In this document: in pieces, positions 5,805 through 11,695 of the stretch
Layout: the number at the start of each line of letters is the position of its first letter
How positions within the stretch are numbered: the first letter of the stretch is position 1
Origin: an uncultured Clostridia bacterium
GTDB lineage: Bacteria > Bacillota > Clostridia > Christensenellales > CAG-917
Length of the DNA stretch: 11,695 bases
Direction of reading: 5' to 3'
NCBI GenBank assembly: GCA_947589635.1
Contig: CANQCC010000045.1
Location: 1-11,695 of the forward strand
Program-made: the position numbers and the translations under genes
The notes under the pieces: model-generated
What the model was told of the DNA's origin: nothing
Database searches by the model: none
The model's input: the letters and a program-made list of their open reading frames with translations, nothing else

Positions 5805-5832
5805 AGTTGATCCTCCAAATGGTTATTTATGC

Positions 5833-6051
5833 TTACTTATTGCGGTAGATTATCCTACCCTTCGTAAGGTCGTAGGGGGACATTTCTATCTTGACTTTGT
5901 CTCCCTCGAGAATTCTGATGTTGTTGATGCGCAGCTTGCCGCCGAGATACGCAAGTATCTCATGGCCGTTTGTCAGCATCACTCTGAATTGCGTTTTGGG
6001 CAGGACTTCTATAACCTTGCCCTCGGTTTCGATAACGTCTTCCTTTGACAT
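5833..6051 (-). CDS. infA: Translation initiation factor IF-1
   Basis: IF-1 is a 72-residue OB-fold protein that binds the 30S A site during initiation. The sequence starts MSKEDVIETEGKVIEVLP, contains FRVMLTNGHEILAYLGGKLR, and ends SPYDLTKGRIIYRNK, all family hallmarks at the normal length. AAGGAAGG lies about seven bases before the ATG. It sits between the KOW-domain gene and rpmJ in the usual Firmicutes order. Confidence 0.98.
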   Translation of the reverse strand: MSKEDVIETEGKVIEVLPKTQFRVMLTNGHEILAYLGGKLRINNIRILEGDKVKIEMSPYDLTKGRIIYRNK

Positions 6052-6062
6052 TAAACCCTTCC

Positions 6063-6329
6063 TTATAATGATTTCTCGTTATACTTTCTCAGCGCGCTGA
6101 ACAGCTCCGCGTCGAACACCTGAGCGCCCCCTTTGAGCTTTGCGGATATCTTTTCAAGCGTCTCGCCCGTGCTGCCGATATGTTTGACGTTTTTAAGTTT
6201 CGCCCTCTTTATGCGACGAAGGTCTCCGTCGGCTATCTTCACGCGGGAATCGTCCACTATCTCGACGATCGCGTAATACCTGCCCATATCTCGCCCGGCC
6301 TTTGAATATACGACTTCTCCGACTTCCAT
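6063..6329 (-). CDS. KOW-domain RNA-binding protein (L14e-like)
   Basis: The 88-residue protein resembles the small KOW-domain (ribosomal L14E/L6E/L27E-like) proteins often encoded between map and infA in Firmicutes. The N-terminal half reads as a KOW/SH3-like barrel: MEVGEVVYSKAGRDMGRYYA, then IVDDSRVKIADGD, then RRIKRAKLKNVKHI. The C-terminal half, from about 53, is a Ser/Lys-rich helix with no recognised domain. A role in ribosome assembly or translation is inferred from fold and neighbours only. The ATG is one base after the map TGA (TGATATG), and I see no Shine-Dalgarno sequence upstream, so translation probably depends on reinitiation from map. Confidence 0.85.
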   Translation of the reverse strand: MEVGEVVYSKAGRDMGRYYAIVEIVDDSRVKIADGDLRRIKRAKLKNVKHIGSTGETLEKISAKLKGGAQVFDAELFSALRKYNEKSL

Positions 6330-6330
6330 A

Positions 6331-7068
6331 TCACAGTGTGAGTATTTCAGCGCCGTGTTCTGTCAGCGCAACAGTGTTCTCATAGTGCGCCGCGGGTTTG
6401 CCGTCCTTTGTCACGCATGTCCAGCCTGTGCCCGTCGTCTCCCAGGTACCGAGAGTTATCATCGGCTCTATCGCAAGCACAAGTCCCTCTTCAAGCCTTA
6501 TGCCGTGCCCTTCCTTTCCGAAGTTGGGGACGGAAGGATCCTCGTGCATCTCTCTGCCTATGCCGTGGCCAACCATGCTTCTCACGACTCCGTAGCCGCG
6601 CGACTCGCAATAGGTCTGCACCGCGTGGGATATATCTCCCAATCTGCCGCCCGCTTTGAAATGCTTTACGCCCTCGAAGAAACTTTCCCTTGTGACGTCT
6701 ATCAGCGCGCGCTTTTCTTCGCTTATCTCGCCTACCGCGACCGTCCTTGCGGCGTCCGCCTGCCAGCCCTTGAATATCAGGCCGCAATCTATCGAGAGTA
6801 TCTCGCCCTCTTTAAGCCGCTTGTCGGACGGGAATCCGTGCACGACCACATCGTCCACCGAGGCGCATATCGTCCCCGGGAAACCGCCGTATCCGAGGAA
6901 GGAAGGTTTGCTGTCATGCCGCACGATATACTCATATGCAAATTCGTCAAGCCTTTTTGTGCTTACGCCGGGCTTCACTCTCTCCTCGAGAAAGAGCAGG
7001 CAATCCCTCAGGATCCCGCCCGATTTGCGCATATGCTCTATTTCGTCCCGGCTTTTAAGATAGATCAT
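6331..7068 (-). CDS. map: Type I methionine aminopeptidase
   Basis: This cytosolic metalloenzyme removes the N-terminal methionine from nascent proteins. The 245-residue length fits the short bacterial type I class without an N-terminal extension. The five metal ligands are visible: Asp94 and Asp105 (SIDCG...ADAARTV), His168 (GHGIGREMHE), Glu201 (AIEPM) and Glu230 (HYENTV). His77 (VVVHGFP) is the substrate-contacting histidine. The ATG overlaps the adk TGA in ATGA (7065-7068), with only a weak AGGG upstream, so the two genes are probably translationally coupled. Map processes the products of the surrounding ribosomal genes. Confidence 0.97.
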   Translation of the reverse strand: MIYLKSRDEIEHMRKSGGILRDCLLFLEERVKPGVSTKRLDEFAYEYIVRHDSKPSFLGYGGFPGTICASVDDVVVHGFPSDKRLKEGEILSIDCGLIFKGWQADAARTVAVGEISEEKRALIDVTRESFFEGVKHFKAGGRLGDISHAVQTYCESRGYGVVRSMVGHGIGREMHEDPSVPNFGKEGHGIRLEEGLVLAIEPMITLGTWETTGTGWTCVTKDGKPAAHYENTVALTEHGAEILTL

Positions 7069-7685
7069 TTAAGCGCCGCCCTGACGTTTTCGAATATCTC
7101 GTCTATAGCGCCGACCGCGTTCACGTCCTTAAGCTTGCCCTGAGCGCGATAGTAGTCTATCAAAGGCTGAGTCTGCTGCTGATACACCCTGAGCCTGTTG
7201 GCGACCGTTTCCGGCTTGTCGTCGTCGCGGATGTAGAGCTGCCCGCCGCACTTCTTGCAAGTCGTCGCGCCGCCGAGCGTGGAGACGTGATACGTCTCGC
7301 CGCAAGCGCACATGCGCCTGCCGCTCATCCTGTCCATGATGACGTCGAAGGGGACGTCGATGTTCAGCGCGATGTCGATGCGCGCCACTTTGTCAAGGCT
7401 CTCCGCCTGAGGTATGGTGCGCGGGAAACCGTCGAGGATGTAGCCGTCTTTGCAATCGTCCTCTTTAAGCCTCTGCTCCACAAGACCGATGACGACCTCG
7501 TCGGGGACAAGCTCGCCCGCGTCGATATAGCTTTTCGCCTTGACGCCGAGGGGGGTGCCCTCTTTGATGTTTCTGCGGAGAATGTCGCCTGTGGAAATAT
7601 GAGGAATGTTATATTCCTCGCTTATCAACGCAGCCTGCGTACCTTTGCCCGCGCCGGGCGCACCCAATAGAATGATGTTTTTCAT
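7065..7685 (-). CDS. adk: Adenylate kinase, with an unusual short Cys LID
   Basis: Adenylate kinase catalyses ATP + AMP = 2 ADP in the cytosol. The 206-residue protein has the P-loop GAPGAGKGTQ (8-17), the AMP-binding STGDILR (31-37), DGFPRT (85-90), and the LID domain at about 121-160. The LID carries four Cys (126, 128, 143, 146), as in zinc-binding Gram-positive enzymes. The first pair is CAC rather than the usual Cys-X2-Cys, and the loop between the pairs is short. The arginines RR(123-124) and DDDKPETVANRLRVY are conserved. I see no Shine-Dalgarno sequence before the ATG. Instead an extended -10 promoter lies eight bases upstream, which would make the transcript leaderless; read-through from secY is also possible. 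Confidence 0.96.
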   Translation of the reverse strand: MKNIILLGAPGAGKGTQAALISEEYNIPHISTGDILRRNIKEGTPLGVKAKSYIDAGELVPDEVVIGLVEQRLKEDDCKDGYILDGFPRTIPQAESLDKVARIDIALNIDVPFDVIMDRMSGRRMCACGETYHVSTLGGATTCKKCGGQLYIRDDDKPETVANRLRVYQQQTQPLIDYYRAQGKLKDVNAVGAIDEIFENVRAALK

Positions 7686-7693
7686 AATTTGTT

Positions 7694-7722
7694 ATTATAT
7701 CACCTATTTTTACGCCGCGCAA
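7694..7722 (-). promoter_or_regulatory. Extended -10 promoter giving a leaderless adk transcript (predicted)
   Basis: On the minus strand TGATATAAT, an extended -10 with perfect TATAAT (plus 7694-7699, TG at 7701-7702), is preceded at 17 bp by TTGCGC (plus 7717-7722; 3 of 6 of TTGACA). Only eight bases separate the -10 box from the adk ATG, so the predicted start site falls within about three bases of the start codon. The -35 lies in one arm of the hairpin 7709-7750. Confidence 0.6.
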
Positions 7723-7750
7723 CATATTTTGATGTCGCGAGCGGCGTAAA
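7709..7750 (-). other. Long hairpin in the secY-adk gap
   Basis: The outer arms TTTACGCCGC (7709-7718) and GCGGCGTAAA (7741-7750) pair perfectly over 10 bp. The inner arms GCAACAT (7719-7725) and ATGTCGC (7732-7738) add seven pairs, one of which forms as G-U in the minus-strand RNA. There is a 2-nt bulge and a 6-nt loop. No U-run follows on either strand, so it is not a classical terminator. It could protect the 3' end of a processed secY transcript or modulate read-through into adk. Confidence 0.75.
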
Positions 7751-7764
7751 TGAAATGAATTTTG

Positions 7765-9090
7765 TTATTTGAGGAAGCCCTTATAGTGCCTCATCATGAT
7801 CTGCGATTCCAGTTGCTTATTGAGCTCCAGCGCGACGGACACGACGATGAGAAGTCCCGTTGCGGAGAAGGAGTTTGCAAGCCCCAGGTCATATCCGGAA
7901 TATCGGCCTGACAGCGCGAGGAACACAAACGTCGGGATAAGCGAGATTATCATCAGGAAGATAGCGCCGAACAGCGTTATGCGGTTGTTTATCTTCCTCA
8001 AGAAGTCGCTTGTGGGTTTGCCCGCTCTCGTGCCGGGAATGAAGCCGCCGTATTGTTGGATGTTTTTGGACACGTCCTCGGGGTTGAACTGGATCTGCGC
8101 GTAGAAGTACGAGAATCCGAGTATGAGCAGAGCAAGCAGCACATAGTATACCGGAGTGCCCGTGCCCATATATTTCGCGTACCACGCAGCGGCGCTCGAG
8201 TTGGAGAAGAACAGCTGAATTATCATCTGCGGGAACATAAGCAGCGACGACGCGAAGATTATCGGCATGACGCCGCTTCCGTTGACGCGGATGGGGATGT
8301 AGGTGGTCTGCCCGCCGTACATCTTGTTGCCCTTTATCTGCTTAGCGTATTGGACGGGGATCCTGCGCTCCGCTCCGTCAATGAAGACGATAAACGCAAG
8401 TATCGCGACGACGACAAGGATATATCCGATTATATTCCAGATATAAGTCCACTCCTCGCCCACCATCTTGAGCGCGGTCGCAATGGAGGTGCCCGCCGTA
8501 GCGAGTATGCCGATGAAGATGATTATCGAAGTTCCGTTGCCGATGCCGTATTCCGTGATGCGCTCGCTCAGCCACATGACCATCGTGCTGCCCGCGACAA
8601 GAATGACTATCGTCAGCGCCATCGTAAGAATGGGCGCGCCCTCGGAGGCCTCTTCGTATGCGAACAGAGGTCTCATGGCGTTTGCGTTATTCCACATGAT
8701 GACGATGCCTATCGCCTGAATGACTGCAAGCAGGATGGCGACTATACGCGTGATCTGCGTCAGTTTGTTTCTGCCTTCCTCGCCCTCTTTGGACATTCTT
8801 TCGAGCGCCGGGATGACCAAGGTCAGCAGCTGCATGATAATGAATGAGTTGATAAACGGCAATATGCCTAACGCAAACAACGTCGCATTCTGCATGGAAC
8901 CGCCTGTGATCGAGGACAGCACTCCGAGAAAATCGATGTTGGACCCGAAGGCTCCCTGCACGACTGAAATATCCAGCGTCGGGATAGGAATGTAGCAACC
9001 GATCCGATAAACCAATATGAGAAGCAGAGTGAACCAGATCTTCACTCTGATCTCCTTGGTTTTGAATGCGTTTTTGAGCGTTTCAAACAT
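7765..9090 (-). CDS. secY: Protein translocase subunit SecY
   Basis: SecY is the channel-forming subunit of the SecYEG translocon in the cytoplasmic membrane. The 441-residue protein shows ten hydrophobic segments. Motifs are ALGILPFINSFI (73-84) in TM2, SERITEYGIGNGTSIIIF (175-192) in TM4-5, QYGGFIPGTRAGKPT (346-360) in the large cytosolic loop, and SATGLLIVVSVAL near the end of TM10. The ATG overlaps the last base of the rplO TAA (TAATG), with GAGGTG seven bases upstream, so SecY is translationally coupled to uL15. The position between rplO and adk is the standard spc order. Confidence 0.98.
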   Translation of the reverse strand: MFETLKNAFKTKEIRVKIWFTLLLILVYRIGCYIPIPTLDISVVQGAFGSNIDFLGVLSSITGGSMQNATLFALGILPFINSFIIMQLLTLVIPALERMSKEGEEGRNKLTQITRIVAILLAVIQAIGIVIMWNNANAMRPLFAYEEASEGAPILTMALTIVILVAGSTMVMWLSERITEYGIGNGTSIIIFIGILATAGTSIATALKMVGEEWTYIWNIIGYILVVVAILAFIVFIDGAERRIPVQYAKQIKGNKMYGGQTTYIPIRVNGSGVMPIIFASSLLMFPQMIIQLFFSNSSAAAWYAKYMGTGTPVYYVLLALLILGFSYFYAQIQFNPEDVSKNIQQYGGFIPGTRAGKPTSDFLRKINNRITLFGAIFLMIISLIPTFVFLALSGRYSGYDLGLANSFSATGLLIVVSVALELNKQLESQIMMRHYKGFLK

Positions 9091-9536
9091 TATAGCACCT
9101 CAGCTTTGCCGCCTGCAGCCTCTATCTTCTTTATCGCAGACGCCGAGAATTTGTTTGCCTTGACGGTAAGAGCGACCTTAAGTTCGCCGTCGCCGAGGAC
9201 TTTAAGTCCATAGCTTTCGACTTTCTTGATGACGCCCGCCGCCACAAGCTCGTCTATTCCGACCGTTGCGCCGGCCTCGAACGCGTTGAGTGCTTCGACG
9301 TTCACGGTGTTGTATACGTGCGCGAATCTCTTGTTGTTGAAGCCGATCTTGGGCAGACGCCTTGTCATAGGCATTTGTCCGCCTTCGAAGTTGGGACGCA
9401 CGCCGCCGCCGCTTCTTGCCCACTGACCCTTATGTCCGCGGGTAGATGTCTTGCCCATGCCGGAGCCGATGCCGCGGCCTATTCTCTTTTCGGAGGTCCT
9501 TGCCCCCTCTGCGGGTTTAAGATCTTGGATATTCAT
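9090..9536 (-). CDS. rplO: 50S ribosomal protein L15 (uL15)
   Basis: This late-assembly large-subunit protein binds 23S rRNA. The start MNIQDLKPAEGART at 9536 is chosen because GAGGAGG lies nine bases upstream and the encoded N-terminus matches the family. An upstream in-frame ATG at 9608 lies inside rpmD and would add 24 non-homologous residues. The 148-residue product has the Gly-rich basic segment RIGRGIGSGMGKTSTRGHKG (18-37), SGGGVRPNFEGGQMPMTRRLPK, and a C-terminal globular domain ending IKKIEAAGGKAEVL. The stop overlaps the secY start. Confidence 0.97.
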   Translation of the reverse strand: MNIQDLKPAEGARTSEKRIGRGIGSGMGKTSTRGHKGQWARSGGGVRPNFEGGQMPMTRRLPKIGFNNKRFAHVYNTVNVEALNAFEAGATVGIDELVAAGVIKKVESYGLKVLGDGELKVALTVKANKFSASAIKKIEAAGGKAEVL

Positions 9537-9550
9537 AAAGCCTTTCCTCC

Positions 9551-9745
9551 TCAGATTTCCTCTACCTTGACAAGGTGGACGACCTTTTTGATCTTGCCTC
9601 TCACGCACGGATTGTCGTTGAAGACGCGGCTGTTGCCTATCTTGTGCAGCCCGAGAGCCTCAAGATTGACTTTGTGGCACTTGAGCACTCCGTTGGGGCT
9701 TTTCACGAGGGTGACTTTAACTTGTTTGACTGCTGTCTTTGCCAT
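9551..9745 (-). CDS. rpmD: 50S ribosomal protein L30 (uL30)
   Basis: This 64-residue protein matches the short bacterial uL30: VKVTLVKSPNGVLKCHK (9-25), then LEALGLHKIGNSRVFNDNP, and a C-terminus rich in Val and Lys. It binds 5S/23S rRNA regions of the large subunit. An AGGAGG-type site precedes the ATG. It lies 11 bp after rpsE and 14 bp before rplO in the normal order. Confidence 0.96.
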   Translation of the reverse strand: MAKTAVKQVKVTLVKSPNGVLKCHKVNLEALGLHKIGNSRVFNDNPCVRGKIKKVVHLVKVEEI

Positions 9746-9756
9746 AATATCCCTCC

Positions 9757-10275
9757 TTAGTCCACGTTGACTTCCACGCCGCGAAGACGCGCTATCTCAT
9801 CGGCGTTTCTCAAGCTCATAAGTCCCTGCATCGTCGCCTTTGCGGAGTTGATGGGGTTGTTGGAGCCGAGAGACTTTGTCCTGATGTCCTTTATACCCGC
9901 GACCTCGAGCACTACGCGCACTGCGCCGCCCGCGATGACGCCGGTACCTTGTTCGGCAGGAAGCAGAAGCACTTGACCTCTGCCGAATTTGCCTGTTGTT
10001 GCATGAGGAATTGTGTTGTCCTTAAGAGAGATCTCCACCATGTTGCGCTTTGCAAGTTTGGTGGCCTTCTCGATCGCCTCGGGGACCTCGGCGGCTTTGC
10101 CCATGCCGAGTCCGACGTTGCCCTGACCGTCGCCTACTACCACAAGCGCGGAAAAGCGCATATTTCTGCCGCCCTTGACCGTCTTTGTGACGCGGTTGAC
10201 CGCGATCAGTTTCTTGTTGAGGCCGTCGTCCTCTCTGTTTCTGTTATCGTTCCTTTTATCACGGTTCTCAGCCAT
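9757..10275 (-). CDS. rpsE: 30S ribosomal protein S5 (uS5)
   Basis: uS5 contributes to decoding accuracy and to the mRNA entry helicase site. The 172-residue protein has a hydrophilic N-terminal stretch rich in Asn, Arg and Asp (1-20), the S5 double-stranded RNA-binding signature GGRNMRFSALVVVGDGQGNV (35-54) and GMGKAAEVPEAI, and the C-terminal domain with VRVVLEVAGIKDIRTKSLG. Those motifs are canonical. AGGAGG precedes the ATG by six bases, and the rplR stop is 8 bp upstream. Confidence 0.97.
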   Translation of the reverse strand: MAENRDKRNDNRNREDDGLNKKLIAVNRVTKTVKGGRNMRFSALVVVGDGQGNVGLGMGKAAEVPEAIEKATKLAKRNMVEISLKDNTIPHATTGKFGRGQVLLLPAEQGTGVIAGGAVRVVLEVAGIKDIRTKSLGSNNPINSAKATMQGLMSLRNADEIARLRGVEVNVD

Positions 10276-10283
10276 AATTCCTC

Positions 10284-10652
10284 CTAAAATTTCAGACCGG
10301 CTTCTCTTGCGCCGTCCGCCAGAGCCTGAACTCTGCCTGTATACAGATAGCCGCCTCTGTCAAACACGACTTCCGTAATGCCAAGCGCGAGCGCCTTAGC
10401 CGCGATAGCGGCGCCGACTTTCTTTGCCGCTTCCGTCTTGGTAAGCTCCGCGATCTGAGCCGCCACGGTCTTGTCAAGAGTGCTCGAGCTGCAAAGGGTG
10501 TGTCCCTTCACGTCGTCGATGACCTGAGCGTAGATATGATTTGTGCTTCTGTACACGCAAAGACGAGGTCTTTCGGCAGTGCCGCTGACTTTTTTACGCA
10601 CTCTTGCGTGACGGATAACTCTGTCCTGATTTTTGTCTATCTTCTTGATCAT
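10284..10652 (-). CDS. rplR: 50S ribosomal protein L18 (uL18)
   Basis: uL18 is the 5S rRNA binding protein of the central protuberance. The 122-residue protein has the basic N-terminus RHARVRKKVSGTAERPRLCVYRS (14-36), NHIYAQVIDDVKGHTLCSSSTLD, and the C-terminal FDRGGYLYTGRVQALADGAREAG, all typical. GAGGTGA lies before the ATG. It is flanked by rplF and rpsE at 12 and 8 bp. Confidence 0.97.
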   Translation of the reverse strand: MIKKIDKNQDRVIRHARVRKKVSGTAERPRLCVYRSTNHIYAQVIDDVKGHTLCSSSTLDKTVAAQIAELTKTEAAKKVGAAIAAKALALGITEVVFDRGGYLYTGRVQALADGAREAGLKF

Positions 10653-10664
10653 AGTCTCACCTCG

Positions 10665-11207
10665 TTACTTCGTCGCTCTCTTGCCGACTTTCTTGACGAC
10701 GGTCTCGTTCTTATAGTGGAAACCGTAGTTGTGATATGGCTCGACGGGCTTGATGGCCTTGATGGACGCCGCGACCTGTCCGACAAGTTGACGATCTATG
10801 CCTTTGACGACGATCTCAAGCGGAGCGGGCTGCGCGAAGGTTATGCCTTCGGGAGCGGTAAATTCCACCGGGTGAGAAAAGCCGATGTTCATCGTAAGCT
10901 TGTTGCTTCCCGTCAGCGTGACCTTATAGCCGACGCCGGCGACGATAAGCGACTTTTCAAAACCCTTCGTAACGCCGACCACCATGTTGTGGATGAGCGC
11001 GCGATAAAGTCCGTGAAGGGCGCGATGATCCTTGTCGTCGGTCTGGCGCTTGCAAACGATGTGCCCGTCCTCAAGCACGACGCTTATGGACTTGTCAACC
11101 TTTTGAGTAAGGGTGCCCAAAGGTCCTTTGACCGTGACAAGATTGTCCGTATTATCAAAGGTGACGCCTGCGGGTATAGCAATGGGTGCTCTTCCTATTC
11201 TTGACAT
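10665..11207 (-). CDS. rplF: 50S ribosomal protein L6 (uL6)
   Basis: uL6 is a two-domain protein near the sarcin-ricin loop and the L7/L12 stalk. The start MSRIGRAPIAIP at 11207 is preferred because AAGGAGG lies six bases upstream; an in-frame ATG at 11225 would sit inside the rpsH end. The 180 residues are the usual length. GYKVTLTG and the second-domain QLVGQVAASIKAIKPVEPY are recognisable. The normally very conserved EPYKGKGIRY loop near the C-terminus reads EPYHNYGFHYKNE here (156-168). Confidence 0.96.
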   Translation of the reverse strand: MSRIGRAPIAIPAGVTFDNTDNLVTVKGPLGTLTQKVDKSISVVLEDGHIVCKRQTDDKDHRALHGLYRALIHNMVVGVTKGFEKSLIVAGVGYKVTLTGSNKLTMNIGFSHPVEFTAPEGITFAQPAPLEIVVKGIDRQLVGQVAASIKAIKPVEPYHNYGFHYKNETVVKKVGKRATK

Positions 11208-11218
11208 AACGCGCCTCC

Positions 11219-11614
11219 TTACCAAATGTACGCGAGCACTTCGCCGCCTACATGCTTTGCGCGCGCTTCCTTATCGGTCAGGATGCCCTGCGAGGTGGAC
11301 AGAATGGCGATGCCCATTCCGTTGAGGACCTTGGGAAGGTTGTCCACGCCCGCGTATACGCGCAAGCCGGGAGTAGATACTCTCTTGAGACCCGTCACGA
11401 CTTTCTGATTCTTGTTGGGAGCGTACTTCAACTTGATGTTGATGGTGTTTTGCACCTCGTTCTCCACTATCTCGTAGCCGTTGATATAGCCCTCTTTGAC
11501 GAGTATATCTGCAATTGCTACCTTGACTTTGCTTGCGGGGACGTCAACGGTCTCGTGCTTTGCGGTCAAGGCGTTTCTTATTCTTGTAAGCATATCTGCA
11601 ATGGGATCTGTCAT
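11219..11614 (-). CDS. rpsH: 30S ribosomal protein S8 (uS8)
   Basis: uS8 binds the central domain of 16S rRNA and, in E. coli, is the translational repressor of the spc operon. The 131-residue protein begins MTDPIADMLTRIRNAL and ends with the signature STPGLRVYAG, then LNGMGIAILSTSQGILTD, then VGGEVLAYIW. AGGAGG lies six bases before the ATG, directly after the rpsN stop. I see no rpsH-like regulatory structure in the short gap. Confidence 0.98.
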   Translation of the reverse strand: MTDPIADMLTRIRNALTAKHETVDVPASKVKVAIADILVKEGYINGYEIVENEVQNTINIKLKYAPNKNQKVVTGLKRVSTPGLRVYAGVDNLPKVLNGMGIAILSTSQGILTDKEARAKHVGGEVLAYIW

Positions 11615-11624
11615 AATGTCCTCC

Positions 11625-11695
11625 TTACCAGCTTGCTTTCTTCACACCGGGAAGCTCGCCCTTATAGGCAAGATTGCGGAAACAGACTCTGCAGA
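11625..11695 (-). CDS. rpsN: 30S ribosomal protein S14 type Z (uS14), 3' end only
   Basis: The last 23 codons including the stop are present. They read CRVCFRNLAYKGELPGVKKA then SW and a TAA stop. CRVC is the second half of the zinc site of the short (about 61-residue) zinc-type S14. The N-terminal part lies beyond the window edge. Position before rpsH is canonical. Confidence 0.95.
   Translation of the reverse strand, partial: CRVCFRNLAYKGELPGVKKASW

Noticed and set aside
8053..8847. 264-codon plus-strand frame opposite secY
   Set aside because: It is rich in His, Arg and Asp as expected for the antisense of a membrane protein gene; SecY is unambiguous on the other strand.
9537..9608. Upstream start for rplO adding 24 residues
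   Set aside because: The added residues are encoded inside rpmD and do not resemble uL15; the start at 9536 has a strong ribosome binding site.

Overview
The window is almost entirely minus-strand coding sequence. From right to left it carries the distal part of the spc ribosomal-protein operon running straight into the alpha operon: rpsN (3' end only), rpsH, rplF, rplR, rpsE, rpmD, rplO, secY, adk, map, a small KOW-domain gene, infA, rpmJ, rpsM, rpsK, rpsD, rpoA and rplQ. Beyond rplQ lie a 462-bp non-coding stretch packed with palindromic repeats, a membrane protein of the small multidrug export family (COG2426 / Sm_multidrug_ex), and a class II fructose-bisphosphate aldolase (fba). The window ends in more copies of the same palindromic repeat.

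The organism looks like a Bacillota member of the class Clostridia, probably from an uncultured gut-type lineage. The reasons are rpsD sitting between rpsK and rpoA, a KOW-domain gene between map and infA, zinc-type uS14 and zinc-finger uS4, a Cys-type adenylate kinase LID, strong AGGAGG-type ribosome binding sites and moderate GC. Species or genus cannot be assigned from this window.

The ribosomal block is tightly packed: gaps are mostly 10-30 bp, secY/rplO overlap by 1 bp, and map/adk overlap by 4 bp (ATGA). Two gaps break the pattern. One is 79 bp between secY and adk, holding a long hairpin and an extended -10 promoter that would give a leaderless adk transcript. The other is 143 bp between rpmJ and rpsM, with several hairpins, and could be an alpha-operon leader. 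Translation (ribosomal proteins, IF-1), secretion (SecY), N-terminal Met removal (Map), nucleotide balance (Adk) and transcription (RpoA) are thus co-expressed, as in most Firmicutes.

The most interesting part is the repeat family at 1-215 and 2276-2630. Two full elements are each exactly 128 bp and align without gaps. Both have 17-19 bp terminal inverted repeats, a 14-bp perfect inner stem and a CGTAC/GTACG core hairpin. The inner stems of the two differ at 7 of 14 positions, yet both remain perfectly paired. Both elements abut the 3' end of a gene so precisely that the element terminus overlaps the TAA stop codon (fba and rplQ). Read in the gene direction the stems are followed by U-tracts, so they probably serve as nested transcription terminators. 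Three more partial or diverged copies lie beside them. They look like a mobile or amplified structured element (MITE/REP-like) adopted as operon terminators.
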